A DNA stretch of 64,000 bases, taken from NCBI RefSeq assembly GCF_024679245.1, contig NC_090190.1:43547220-43611219 (forward strand), given 5' to 3'. Shown here in pieces: positions 22,973-33,942 of the stretch; position 1 is the stretch's first letter; every line of letters begins with the position of its first letter. A program made the position numbers and the translations under genes. The notes under the pieces were generated by a model. That model saw only the letters and a list, made by a program, of their open reading frames with translations, made no database searches and was not told the origin of the DNA. The stretch is from Pseudorasbora parva. Lineage: Eukaryota > Chordata > Actinopteri > Cypriniformes > Gobionidae.

Positions 22973-23144
22973 CCAGAGCGGTGATGGGCGACAGAAAGAG
23001 AGAGACAGATGATGAGTGACGAGCCAACAGACTGAAGATCTAAACACAGAGCGGCGTGAGACGGCATGAGACAGATATAAACCCTGAGACAGAACTCAAG
23101 CTAAAACTTGACCCGCACATGACCGGAGAGGAAAATCATTATAT

Positions 23145-23851
23145 ACACACCGATCAGGAATAACATTATGACAGTGAACAACACTGATGATCTCTTCATC
23201 ACGGCTCCTGTTAGTGGGTGGGATATATTAGGCAGCAAGTGAACATTTAGTCCTCAGAGTTGATGTGTGTGAAGCAGGAGAAATGGGCAAGCGTAAGGAT
23301 TTGAGCGAGTTTGGCCAGATTGTGACGGCTAGACGACTGGGTCAGAGCATCTCCAAAACTGCAGCTCTTGTGGGCTGTTCCCGGTCTGCAGTGGTCAGTA
23401 TCTATCAAAAGTGCTCCAAGGAAGGACCAGTGGAGAACCGGCCACAGGGTCATGGGCGGCCAAGGCTCATTGATGACCGTGGGGAGCGAAGGCTGGCCCG
23501 TGGGGTCCGATCAAACAGACGGTATTCTGGTGGCTGTGGCTCTTCCAGCAGGATAATGCTCCTGACACAAAGCACAAATGCTTCAGGAATGGTTTGAGGA
23601 GCACAACAACCAGTTTGAGGCGTCGACTCTGCCTCCAGTTTCCCCAGATCTCAATCCAATCGAGCATCTGTGGGATGAGCCGAACAAACAAGCCCGATCC
23701 ATGGAGGGCCCACCTCACAACTTACAGGACTTAAAGGATCTGCTGCTAACATCTTGGTGCCATATACGACAGCACACCTTCAGGGGACAAGTGGAGTCCA
23801 TCAGAGAGGGTCAACAAACACAATAGGTCATAATGTTATGCCTGATTGGTG
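23145..23851 (+). mobile_element. Tc1-like element, internally deleted (family A)
   Basis: The ends are inverted: CGATCAGGAATAACATTATG at 23151 and GTCATAATGTTATGCCTGAT near 23830. On + it encodes [20 protein letters not shown] with the helix-turn-helix [20 protein letters not shown], and [20 protein letters not shown]. After RSNRR the sequence jumps to the C-terminal part (VSPDLNPIEHLWDE, NLQDLKDLLLTSWC). The middle, with the first catalytic aspartate, is gone, so it is inactive. Relatives lie at 6344, 47233 and 54190. Confidence 0.88.
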
Positions 23852-23853
23852 AA

Positions 23854-25054
23854 CACTCACCTAAAGGATTATTAGGAACACCTGTTCAGTTTCTCATTAA
23901 TGCAATTATCTAATCAGCCAATCACATGGCAGTTCTTCAGTGCATTTAGGGGTGTGGTCCTGGTCAAGACAATCTCCTGAACTCCAAACTGAATGTCAGA
24001 ATGGGAAAGAAAGGTGATTTAAGCCGTTTTGAGCGTGGCATGGTTGTTGGTGCCAGACGGGCCGGTCTGAGTATTTCACAATCTGCTCAGTTACTGGGAT
24101 TTACACACACAACCATTTCTAGGGTTTACAAAGAATGGTGTGAGAAGGGAAGAGCATCCAGTGTGCAGCAGTCCTGTGGGAGAAAATGCCTTGTTGATGC
24201 TCGAGGTCAGAGGAGAATGGGCCGACTGATTCAAGCTGATAGAAGAGCAACTTTGACTGAAATAACCTCTCATTACAACCGAGGTATGCAGCAAAGCATT
24301 GGTGAAGCCACAACACACACAACCTTGAGGCGGATGGGCTACAACAGCAGAAGACCCCACCGGTACCACTCATCTCCACTACAAATAGGAAAAAGAGGCG
24401 ACAATTTGCACAAGCTCACCAAAATTGGACAGTTGAAGACTGGAGAAATGTTGCCTGGTCTGATGAGTCTCGATTTCTGTTGAGACGTTCAGATGGTAGA
24501 GTCAGAATTTGGCGTAAACAGAATGAGAACATGGATCCATCATGCCTTGTTCCCACTGTGCAGGCTGGTGGTGGTGGTGTAATGGTGTGGGGGATGTTTT
24601 CTTGGCACACTTTAGGCCCCTTAGTGCCAATTGGGCATCGTTTAAATGCCACGGCCTACCTGAGCATTGTTTCTGACCATGTCCATCCCTTTATGACCAC
24701 CATGTGCCCATCCTCTGATGGCTACTTCCAGCAGGATAATGCACCATGTCACAAAGCTCAAACCATTTCAAATTGACAATGAGTTGACTGAACTAAAATG
24801 GCCGCCACAGTCCCCAGATCTCAACCCAATAGAGCATCTTTGGGATGTGGTGGAACGGGAGCTTCGTGCCCTGGATGTGCATCCCACAAATCTCCATCAA
24901 CTGCAAGATGCTCTCCTATCAATATGGGCCGACATTTCTAAAGAATGCTTTCAGCAGCTTGTTGATCAATGCCACGGAGAATTAAGGCAGATCTGAAGGC
25001 GAAAGGGTCAAACACAGTATTAGTGTGTGCTCCTAATAATACTTTAGGGGAGTG
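23854..25054 (+). mobile_element. Tc1-like element, near full length with frameshifts (family B)
   Basis: The ends are CACTCACCTAAAGGATTATT at 23854 and the inverted AATACTTTAGGGGAGTG ending 25054, giving 1201 bp. The transposase is almost complete: MGKKGDLSRFERGMVVGARR, DNA-binding LLGFTHTTISRVYKEW, catalytic SDESRF, QDNAPCH and SPDLNPIEHLWD, and a C-terminus to CHGELRQI. Frame changes occur near 24365, near 24480 and just before 24780, so it is a pseudogene. It starts two bases after the end of the neighbouring family A element. Confidence 0.9.
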
Positions 25055-25249
25055 GATATTTATATATATATATATATTTTTTTTTTTGCCTGCATGTCAT
25101 GTGCGGGGCTTACATAAAAAAATTAAGAAAACTTTAACAAAAACTAAAATGATTCAAAGTATCAACTATAACAGTAAATTAACGACACTAAAATAACACC
25201 GACGCCTGAATGGGAATGGAAGCGAGAGTGGGCGTGTCCACGCATGTCA

Positions 25250-26075
25250 TGTGATGATGATTGACAGGTCAGAGCTGATGATTGACAGGTCAGAGCTGGT
25301 GATGATTGACAGGTCAGAGCTGATGATGATGATTGACAGGTCAGAGCTGGTGATGATTGACAGGTCAGAGCTGATGATTGACAGGTCAGAGCTGATGATT
25401 GACAGGTCAGAGCTGGTGATGATTGACAGGTCAGAGCTGATGATTGACAGGTCAGAGCTGGTGATGATTGACAGGTCAGAGCTGATGATTGACAGGTCAG
25501 AGCTGATGATTGACAGGTCAGAGCTGGTGATGATGATTGACAGGTCTGAGCTGATGATGATGATTGACAGGTCAGAGCTGATGATTGACAGGTCAGAGCT
25601 GATGATGATGATTGACAGGTCAGAGCTGATGATTGACAGGTCAGAGCTGATGATTGACAGGTCAGAGCTGATGATTGACAGGTCAGAGCTGATGATTGAC
25701 AGGTCAGAGCTGATGATTGACAGGTCAGAGCTGATGATGATGATTGACAGGTCAGAGCTGATGATTGACAGGTCAGAGCTGATGATTGACAGGTCAGAGC
25801 TGATGATTGACAGGTCAAAGCTGGTGCTGATTGACAAGTCAGAGCTGGTGATGATTGACAGGTCAGAGCTGGTGATGTTGTACAGGTCAGAGCTGATGAT
25901 GATGATTGACAGGTCAGAGCTGATGATTGACAGGTCAGAGCTGATGATTGACAGGTCAGAGCTGATGATTGACAGGTCAGAGCTGATGATTGACAGGTCA
26001 GAGCTGGTGATTGACAGGTCAGAGCTGATGATTGACAGGTCAGAGCTGATGATTGACAGGTCAGGTATGACGCTG
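25250..26075. repeat. 21-bp minisatellite, about 37 copies
   Basis: The unit is GATGATTGACAGGTCAGAGC plus T, with +3 and +6 variants in the GAT/GGT part. All lengths are multiples of 3, so frames stay open (MIDRSEL on +, ALTCQSS on -). The array ends within 30 bp of the exon 9 donor. Four variant units near 25815-25885 carry substitutions. Confidence 0.95.
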
Positions 26076-26101
26076 AATGACGCTGGACTCTAGTGACTGA
26101 C

Positions 26102-26338
26102 TTTGAAAAGCTGGCCAGGCTCTGCACCACCTTGGCGATGAGCGTGAGTGTTCTTGAGGTGCGCTCGGACGGATACTCCTGCGTCAGATTGAAGAGCGAC
26201 GGAGACATGATGGCCGGACACAGGAAGCGCAGGAAGAGGGAGGAGCTGATGAGGCGGTCAGCGATATCCTCTCGACCACGCTCAGCACAGCGCACACGCC
26301 AGGAGGCAAACACCTCCTTCAGCTCGCGAGGGAACACA
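26102..26338 (-). CDS. syngap1: syngap1 exon 9: RasGAP core with the FLR motif
   Basis: Reads (C)[20 protein letters not shown], then [20 protein letters not shown] and [27 protein letters not shown] is the signature of RasGAP domains that supports the arginine finger. It begins with T completing TG|T and ends AA|GTCAGT, completed to lysine by exon 10. The 21-bp minisatellite starts less than 30 bp beyond the donor. Confidence 0.95.
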
Positions 26339-26365
26339 CTGCAGACAGAGAGATGGGGGGAGAGA

Positions 26366-26371
<6 letters not shown>

Positions 26372-26442
<71 letters not shown>
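26372..26442. repeat. GA microsatellite
   Basis: A near-pure GA run about 35 bp upstream (gene sense) of the exon 9 acceptor. Confidence 0.9.
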
Positions 26443-26589
26443 TTCAAACACCCCCCTGATTAATCCATACATTTTATTATATACTTATATATATATTATT
26501 TAAATATATAAAAAAATATTTTAAAAAAGCAATCAAAATAAAACATTTATTAAAACTAAATCATTATGTAAAATGACTCCACTTCCTGC

Positions 26590-27790
26590 TTCGCTACTGT
26601 TCGGACGCTCTTGCTTACTGCTCCGCGTTTTGCTCTATCGCTTCTATATTTTATCTCATAACTTCAACTTCAGCAAATCAACACAGCGCTCAAACAACAA
26701 AGATTGACTTCAACGATAAAACTAGAAACTCTGGAGACTGGATTACTACAAAAAAGTGGAACATTTCATCTGACCAGCCTCCACACTGCCATCAGCTTAC
26801 ATTCCGGAAGGGAAAACACAGCTGCCTACTATCGAAAGGATAAGAAAATGCCTCTTTTAGTTCAAGAATCTACTTGCTGCACAAACTGCCACAGACTTTC
26901 ACAACGGATTGCAGTTCTTCAAACAAAGTTATTTGGGGAACCAGCAAACCGGACGAATCACACAGCAGAGCTTCATCAAACAGCCGGTGAGTCCCTTAAA
27001 TATAGTGCTAGACAGTAACTGATCGACACACTAATCGATGGCACAAACAGGGGGCAAGACCCAAACACACTCGAGACATCAGATTGTCACGAGCTTCATA
27101 TATTGCTGCAGTAGCATGCTCTACCCCAGACACAAGGATTGCAAACACTAGTTTCCGACCACCATCGATACATCTCGAAAACAGATTTGAAGTATTAATG
27201 AATGAGGGTGATGAATCCCCAAACGTGATGAATGTGATCGAACACGGATTGCATCAGCCCACAGCTAACACTAATGCTAACAGGCGCTCAAGGTCGAGCA
27301 GACAGCGGCCCTCAGCTCAGAGCGCAGCCGAGCCAAGGACTCTGATAGTGGGTGACTCTACAGTCAGAAACATTCGCAGCAGAGATACAACTACATGCTG
27401 CCTTCCACAAGCAACAGTTTCTGATGTAAACAGGGAAATTCAGAACATTCTGATGAAACATAAGACTGCAAATCAACTAATCATTCATGTGGGGAAGAAC
27501 GATATTCAGAGAGAGCAGTCAGAACTCATTAAAAGGGATTTCAATGAACTTTTTGAAACACTTAGCAAACTGAAAGTTCAGCCGTTCATCAGTGGACCAC
27601 TGCCACCTCCAGCAAGAGGAACTTCGACAACTTCAATCTCTTCTGGAGTCAGAGACAACTGTTTACATCAAATGGCCTCCACCCAAACAAACTTGGTGCA
27701 AGAGTGTATATCACAAACCCAGACTCTTTTAAAGGGGGGTGAAACACTCAGTTTCAGTCAATCTCATGTCAATCTTGAGTACCTATAGAG
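26590..27790 (+). mobile_element. L2/CR1-type LINE, 5' part with ORF1 esterase-like domain
   Basis: ORF1 remains on +: 26704-27018 carries a cysteine pair (CCTNCHRLSQRIAVLQTKLF) typical of the N-terminal region. 27084-27788 encodes TLIVGDSTVRNIRS, NQLIIHVGKNDIQREQSELI and VQPFISGPLPPP, matching SGNH/GDSL-esterase blocks found in ORF1 of fish L2/CR1 LINEs. A stop breaks the two frames near 27016. The element continues at 29310 after an insertion of unrelated sequence. It lies antisense in the syngap1 intron between exons 8 and 9. Confidence 0.75.
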
Positions 27791-29309
27791 TAGTATTGCA
27801 TCCTTCATATCTCCGATAAGTCTTTAGTTTTATTATATTTATAAAAGAAATATGGGCTGTACCGAGTCTTTCTGGAAAAAACCGAGCGCCTGGAGGCGTA
27901 TCGTGTGGGCGGAGCTAAAGAATGATGAGGCGTATCGTGTGGGCGGAGCTAAAGAATGACGAGGCGTATCGTGTGGGCGGAGCTAAAGAATGATGATCGC
28001 GAACAAAGTGGTGACGTCCTCAAACGTGGAGAAACCCATCGCTATCTCAGCTAATACAGATAATGATCCAGAATCAGATCTGAGGCAGAAATAAATTGAA
28101 CAGGAGAAGCGGCAGCAGCAGGACGTCCGTCTCTGTGGGATGGACTGTATTTAGTGGCCTGTCAACATTTGTGTGTGTTTACTCGCAGTTTATGAGGACA
28201 TGATTCGGTTTATGGACTATTGTATGAGACTAAACCTTAGCAGCAGCAAGCAAAACGGTTTTGCATGTCAGACTAGTGTAACGTTATACAGAGAACAGCA
28301 ATGGAGTCCGTTAGCGCATTTGACTGACGAAGCACGCGATCGTGTCGTTTACTGATGTTTACTCACGCGACGATAGCCAACAGCACAGACATCTGAAGCA
28401 GTTTAACTCACCGGCTGCTTCCAAAGCAGGACCGAACCTTTATCGCTGGGACCGCTCCGTCAAAAACACACTTCTTTGGTATGATTTGGTGAAGTCCTGA
28501 CAGCAGTGACCGTGGAGATCCACTTTGAGACGCGACTGAAGCGATGTTGTGAAGCTTCCCGTCATTTCTGCGTTCAAATCGGTTCAAATGCAGCGCTGCC
28601 TTCCCAGAATGCTGTGCTGAAGCGCTGAAGTCGCTCGACGTCACCCAGAGGAATAAAGTCGAGCGCGGCGCGACAGAAGTGTTCACGGACGACTGGATCT
28701 GCAGCTGAGAGTGTGTATGGGCGTGCGTTTGCTCTCTCGCTCTAGTGACGCGCACACACACCCTACCGGGAGAAGAGCCCGTACGGCCCATACAAGGACC
28801 TTCCGCTCTATTAATGTCAAGCCGACCCATACTCGAAAAAAACTCTCCGAAACTTGTGAGAAACCGGAAGGAGTATTTTTGACACAGAAATACTCCATCA
28901 AACGTCCAACATTAGTTTCTGAAACTTTGTCTGTGTTTAGGATGGGAATCCGAGTCTTTAACAGTGGAAAGCTCAGTATGCAGGAAACAGCATTTCACCG
29001 CCCCTTCCCTTTAAGATCCAGAAAACTATAAAGACGTGTTCTATTCTCATGCAGTAGAAGTAGAAGAGGTTCAGTCAGAACGCTGCATCTGGAACTGATG
29101 AGGGATAATATGAGCCATAAATCTTCTGCTGACACGCTTTATTAACATCACAACTGACGTAACATTTGAAAAACTCAACCGGTTTATTAATACAGTCATG
29201 TAAACTCTGCTTACTTCCATTGTCAGTTTACTGGTTTGCATGTAAACGGGGAAAAATGGTTATTTCAATAAGCTGATTTTTTGAGTTATCAGCTCACTGG
29301 TCTGCATGT
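27791..29309. mobile_element. Unclassified insertion splitting the LINE
   Basis: About 1.5 kb that does not read as LINE. It contains three 30-36 bp direct repeats of GGCGTATCGTGTGGGCGGAG with CTAAAGAATGA at about 27894-27995, then moderately GC-rich sequence to about 29050. The right part has CTGGTTTGCATGTAAACG and TGGTCTGCATGTAAACGC in direct orientation (29230, 29295). Termini and target duplication were not resolved. Small frames in it show no known domain. Confidence 0.45.
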
Positions 29310-30410
29310 AAACGCACCCAATGATAAGACCACGCAGCCACAACAACCATTCCTCACAAACACACTCCCAGCTGAGCCCTGCCCAGAGCTCACCACAGAC
29401 AGACTGTGATGGATTAGAACTTCTCCAAGATTCAGCACCCAAGGATGACTTTCTAGAAAATGGACAGGGAAGCCAGGACAACATACTTCAGCTTCCGATA
29501 ACACCAGAGCAAGAGCCCCTCTCACCGGACATGTCATTCCTCTCTCCAGCATCCCCGCATCTGGGCTTCTCAGAGAAAATGGAGGAACTGATTTTTGTTG
29601 GAACTAGACTATCACACTCAATTGCTGCGAGCCCTCAGATATCAACCAAAAATCGTCAAGCCTCACAACCACCAAAGCCTGTGGGCCCAGCTCGCCCTCC
29701 TCCTGTGAGATGTCTTTGGTCACAACGCCAGGGCCCAAAAACTCCTCCATCTGTTGTAGATGAACCAAAAACAACTGATTCCAGCTCTCAGTGATGTGTT
29801 TTGGGTCCTCGCTATGATAACAGTAACTTTATCAAATGTTTACAAAACAAGTGGGAACCCAGTGTGCCTGCCTCTTTCTCTATCTCTGTTCTGTTACGTG
29901 ACAGAAAGTCTAAGGCCTTGTCAGGCCGTTTAACAAACACATCCAATCTGCTGCCTGTTATTCGTCAAACTAAGACTAATGTGGGGGATATTAATACTGT
30001 TAAGTTAGCACTTTTAAACGTCTGTTCACTTAAGAACAAATCATTTCTAGTCAGCGACTTAATAACCACAAACAACCTTGATTTTTTGCTTCTAAGGTGC
30101 TCCACGCATCCTGCTTATCATTATTTATAGGCCTCCGAAATACTCTACAGGCTTTACTGAGGACTTTACAGAACTGTTATCAATAATTTCCTCAGAGTTT
30201 GACTGTTTTGCTATTGCTGGGGATTTTAACATTCACATAGATAATATTGAATCCAGTACAACAAAAGAGCTCATGACTGTTCTTAACACTTTTGATTTGA
30301 CACAGCATGTACATGGACCCACACACAATCGTGGACACACTCTAGATTTACTCATCAGTAAGGGTCTAAACATTTCATCAGTTGTTATTAAGGATGTGAC
30401 GTGTGGCGGC
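29310..30410 (+). mobile_element. LINE continuation: ORF1 end and start of ORF2 endonuclease
   Basis: 29321-29794 is a proline/serine-rich end of ORF1. From about 29801 ORF2 begins, with INTVKLALLNVCSLKNKSFL and NNLDFLLL, the start of an APE-type endonuclease. After a deletion and frameshift it resumes in another frame as IIYRPPKYSTGFTEDF, IAGDFNIHID and NRGHTLDLLIS. The reverse transcriptase is absent. It is truncated about 10 bp short of the exon 8 donor region. Confidence 0.78.
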
Positions 30411-30420
30411 TGGAACTGAC

Positions 30421-30565
30421 CAATGGGAGTTGATGATCTTGCAGAGTGCGAGCTCACAGCACATGCGCAGGTTGGCCTGATGGTCGGCCAGGACAGATGG
30501 AGGCGTTCGCATCGGATCCACCTCACAGTTCTCTTCAGACTCATACAGAGCCCGGATAAACTCAC
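30421..30565 (-). CDS. syngap1: syngap1 exon 8: RasGAP helices
   Basis: Reads (G)[20 protein letters not shown], then [20 protein letters not shown] and SH. It starts GT GAG TTT after CTCTGCAG, completing the glycine begun in exon 7, and ends CAT TG|GTCAGT, completed to cysteine by exon 9. A partial copy of its 5' end, with the acceptor, lies at 30686-30760. A broken LINE lies immediately downstream in the following intron. Confidence 0.93.
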
Positions 30566-30591
30566 CTGCAGAGAAGACTTCATTATAATCA

Positions 30592-30592
30592 T

Positions 30593-30681
<89 letters not shown>
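30592..30681. repeat. CA microsatellite
   Basis: About 90 bp of CA with one CTCA interruption, between exon 8 and its partial duplicate. Confidence 0.9.
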
Positions 30682-30685
<4 letters not shown>

Positions 30686-30760
30686 ACATTTCTCCTCCGA
30701 CTCATACAGAGCACGGATAAACTCCCCTGCAGAGAAGACTTAATCAGCATCACACACACT
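30686..30760 (-). pseudogene. Partial duplicate of syngap1 exon 8 5' end with its acceptor
   Basis: Minus strand TTCTCTGCAG|GGGAGTTTATCCGTGCTCT repeats the acceptor and first ~35 nt of exon 8 ([11 protein letters not shown]), with a few substitutions (GTGAG to GGGAG, GGGCT to GTGCT). Beyond that point the copy runs into GT repeat and has no donor. The intron sequence upstream (GAAGTCTTCTCTGCAG) is also shared. Separated from the true exon by a CA microsatellite. Confidence 0.9.
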
Positions 30761-30799
30761 CACACACACTCACGCACGCACGCACACACACGCGCACAA

Positions 30800-30835
<36 letters not shown>

Positions 30836-30880
30836 ACAGATTCACGCACGCACACACACACACTCACTCACACACACTCA
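30761..30880. repeat. CA/CTCA/CGCA simple repeat
   Basis: Mixed CA repeat up to a few bases from the exon 7 donor. Confidence 0.8.
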
Positions 30881-30887
30881 CACTCAC

Positions 30888-31032
30888 CGATGGTTTCCTT
30901 CAGATAGCGGTGCGCCATGAGCTTCAGGAACTCCTCGATGGCTTTGGTGGCGAGTGTGTTCTCTCTGAAGATCAGATGCTCACGGTCCATGAAGCGGTCC
31001 ACCTCACACATGGCCATATCAGACAGGAAGTC
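30888..31032 (-). CDS. syngap1: syngap1 exon 7: RasGAP with arginine-finger motif
   Basis: Encodes [20 protein letters not shown], then [20 protein letters not shown] and HRYLKETI. The arginine in [11 protein letters not shown] is the catalytic arginine finger inserted into the Ras active site in RasGAPs, so the domain should be active. It follows GTTTCAG and ends in phase 1 (ATC G|GTGAGT). The exon lies amid CA/CTCA repeats and is too short to stand out as an open frame. Confidence 0.93.
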
Positions 31033-31065
31033 CTGAAACACACACACACTTGACGTCAGTCACTT

Positions 31066-32098
31066 GTGTGAGGAGCTGTGTCTGCGTGTGTGTGTGAGAG
31101 TGTGTCTGTGTGTGAGTGAGTGTGTGTGAGAGTGTGTCTGTGTGTGTGTGAAAGTGTGTGTGTGAGTGTGTGTATGTGTGTGAGTGAGTGAGTGAGTGTG
31201 AGAGTGAGTATGTGTGTGTGTGTGAGTATGTGTGTGATTGAGTGTGTGTGTGTGTGTGTGTGGTGTGTGTGTGTGTGAAAGTGTGAAAGTGTGTGTAGTG
31301 TGTGTATGTGTGTGAGTGAGTGAGTGTGAGTTTGTGTGTGTCTGTGTGAGTATGTGTGTGATTGAGTGTGAGTGTGAAAGTGTGTGTGTGAGTGTGTGTA
31401 TGTGTGTGAGTGAGAGAGTGAGTGTGTGTGTGAGTGAGTGTGTGAGTGAGTAAGTGTGTGTGTGTGTGAGTGAGTGTGTGAGTGTGAGTGTGTGAGTGAG
31501 TGAGTGAGTGAGTGAGTAAGTGAGTGATTGAGTGATTGAGTGAGTGAGTGAGTGAGTGTGTGTGTGTGTGAGTGTGTGAGTGTGTGTGTGAGTGAGTGTG
31601 TGAGTGAGTGTGTGAGTGAGTGTGTAAGTGAGTGTGCGTGTGTGTGAGTGAGTGAGTTTATGTGAGTGAGTGAGTGGGTGTGTGAGTGTGTGTGAGTGAG
31701 TATGAGTGAGTGTGTGAGTGAGTGTGTGAGTGAGTGAGTGTCTGTGAGTGAGTGAGTAAGTGAGTGTGTGTGTGAGTGAGTGAGTGAGTGAGTGAGTGAG
31801 TGTGTGTGTGTGAGTGAGTGAGTGAGTGTGTGAGTGTGTGTGAGTGAGTGAGTGAGTGAGTGAGTGTGTGAGTGTGTGTGAGTGAGTGAGTGAGTGAGTG
31901 AGTGAGTGTGTGTGTGTGTGAGTGAGTGAGTAAGTGTGTGTGTGTGAGTGAGTGAGTGAGTGAGTGAGTGAGTGAGTGTGTGAGTGAGTGAGTGAGTGAG
32001 TGAGTGTGTGTGTGTGTGTGTGTGTGAGTGAGTGAGTGAGTGAGTGTGTGTGTGTGTGTGAGAGTGAGTGAGTGAGTGTGTGAGTGTGTGTGTGTTCT
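31066..32098. repeat. TGAG/TGTG compound microsatellite, 1.0 kb
   Basis: Alternating TGAG and TGTG tetramers fill the whole intron between exons 6 and 7, from about 30 bp beyond the exon 7 acceptor to 3 bp from the exon 6 donor. The histidine/threonine/leucine/serine open frames across it are artefacts of the 4-bp repeat. Confidence 0.95.
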
Positions 32099-32101
32099 GA
32101 C

Positions 32102-32434
32102 CTTGGCCTTCCCAGTGCTCTGCAGGATATGCACCAGTGCACAGGCCACTTCCTCTTTGCTCTTGGCGCTCAGCAGCGGCTCCAGGACTCCACACAGCGT
32201 CCTGTAGTTGTTGGTGACGTACTCCGCAAACTCCTTGTAGAGCTCCATGGGCAGGATGTTCATGCTCTGGAAGCGAGCCTTGAGCCGCAGCGAGGCGTTG
32301 ATGATCTTGCCTCCGCTGCCGCCTCCTTTGGCCAGAACGCTGGGCTGGATGACCGGGTACCACTGCTCCACAAACTGGCGGCCCGTGATGCTGGGGATGG
32401 GGATGCTGACCAGACCCAGATACGTGCTCTTCTC
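32102..32434 (-). CDS. syngap1: syngap1 exon 6: end of C2 and start of RasGAP
   Basis: One hundred and eleven codons. It starts [20 protein letters not shown] and FVEQWYPV (last C2 strands), has a glycine-rich loop (AKGGGSGGK), then [20 protein letters not shown] and ends [13 protein letters not shown]. The glycine-rich insertion is a SYNGAP1 trait, though far shorter than in mammals. The acceptor follows a pure (GT)n tract; the donor is AAG|GTCAGA. The next intron is almost entirely TGAG/TGTG repeat. Confidence 0.95.
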
Positions 32435-32469
32435 CTGCACACACACACACACACACGCTGGTTATCTAC

Positions 32470-33362
32470 AGCAGGGCTGTCAGATTGGGCCCGGGCCCCT
32501 CAAGGGGTGTCTGGGACCCTCAGGAGTGTCAGGGGCCCTCAGGGGTGTCAGGGGCCCTCAAGGGTGTCAGGGGTCCTCAGGGGTGTCAGGGGCCCTCAAG
32601 AGGGTCTGGGGCTTTCTAGGATGTCAGGGGTCTGGGGCCCTCAGGAGTGACAGGGGACTGGGGCCCTCGAGTGGGTATGGGGCTCTCTAGGGTGACAGGG
32701 GTCTGGGGCCCTCAGGAGTGACAGGAGTCTGGGGCCCTCAGGAGTGACAGGAGTCTGGGGCCCTCAGGAGTGACAGGAGTCTGAGACCCTCAGGAGTGAC
32801 AGGAGTCTGGGACCCTCAGGAGTGACAGGAGTCTGGGACCCTCAGGAGTGACAGGAGTCTGGGCCCTCAGGAGTGACAGGAGTCTGGGGCCCTCAGGAGT
32901 GACAGGAGTCTGGGGCCCTCAGGAGTGACAGGAGTCTGGGACCCTCAGGAGTGACAGGAGTCTGGGACCCTCAGGAGTGACAGGAGTCTGGGGCCCTCAG
33001 GAGTGACAGGGGTCTGGGACCCTCAGGAGTGACAGGGGTCTGGGGCCCTCAGGAGTGACAGGGGTCTGGGGCCCTCAGGAGTGACAGGAGTCTGGGGCCC
33101 TCAGGAGTGACAGGAGTCTGGGACCCTCAGGAGTGACAGGAGTTTGGGGCCCTCAGGAGTGACAGGAGTTTGGGGCCCTCAGAAGTGACAGGAGTCTGGG
33201 ACCCTCAGGAGTGACAGGAGTTTGGAGCCCTCAGGAGTGACAGGAGTCTGGGGCCCTCAGGAGTGACAGGAGTCTGAGACCCTCAGGAGTGACAGGGGTC
33301 TGGGGCCCTCAGGAGTGACAGGAGTCTGGGGCCCTCAGGAGTGACAGGGGTCTGGTTCCCTC
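32470..33362. repeat. 26-bp minisatellite
   Basis: The unit is CCCTCAGGAGTGACAGGAGT plus CTGGGG. About 25 regular copies lie from 32690 onward; the left 200 bp are degenerate GGGGTGTCAGG versions. It makes up most of the 1.07-kb intron between exons 5 and 6. A GT/GA simple repeat continues to 33434. Confidence 0.93.
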
Positions 33363-33500
33363 AGGGAATGTGTGTGTTAGTATGTGTGTGAGAGTGTGTG
33401 TGTGTGTGTGTGTGTGAGTGTGTGAGTGTGTGTGATTATGATGATAATTCACCCCGTGCGTCCTGCAGTGAGTGAGCTTGTATAGCAGCGCAGCACAGAC

Positions 33501-33937
<437 letters not shown>

Positions 33938-33942
33938 TCAGT

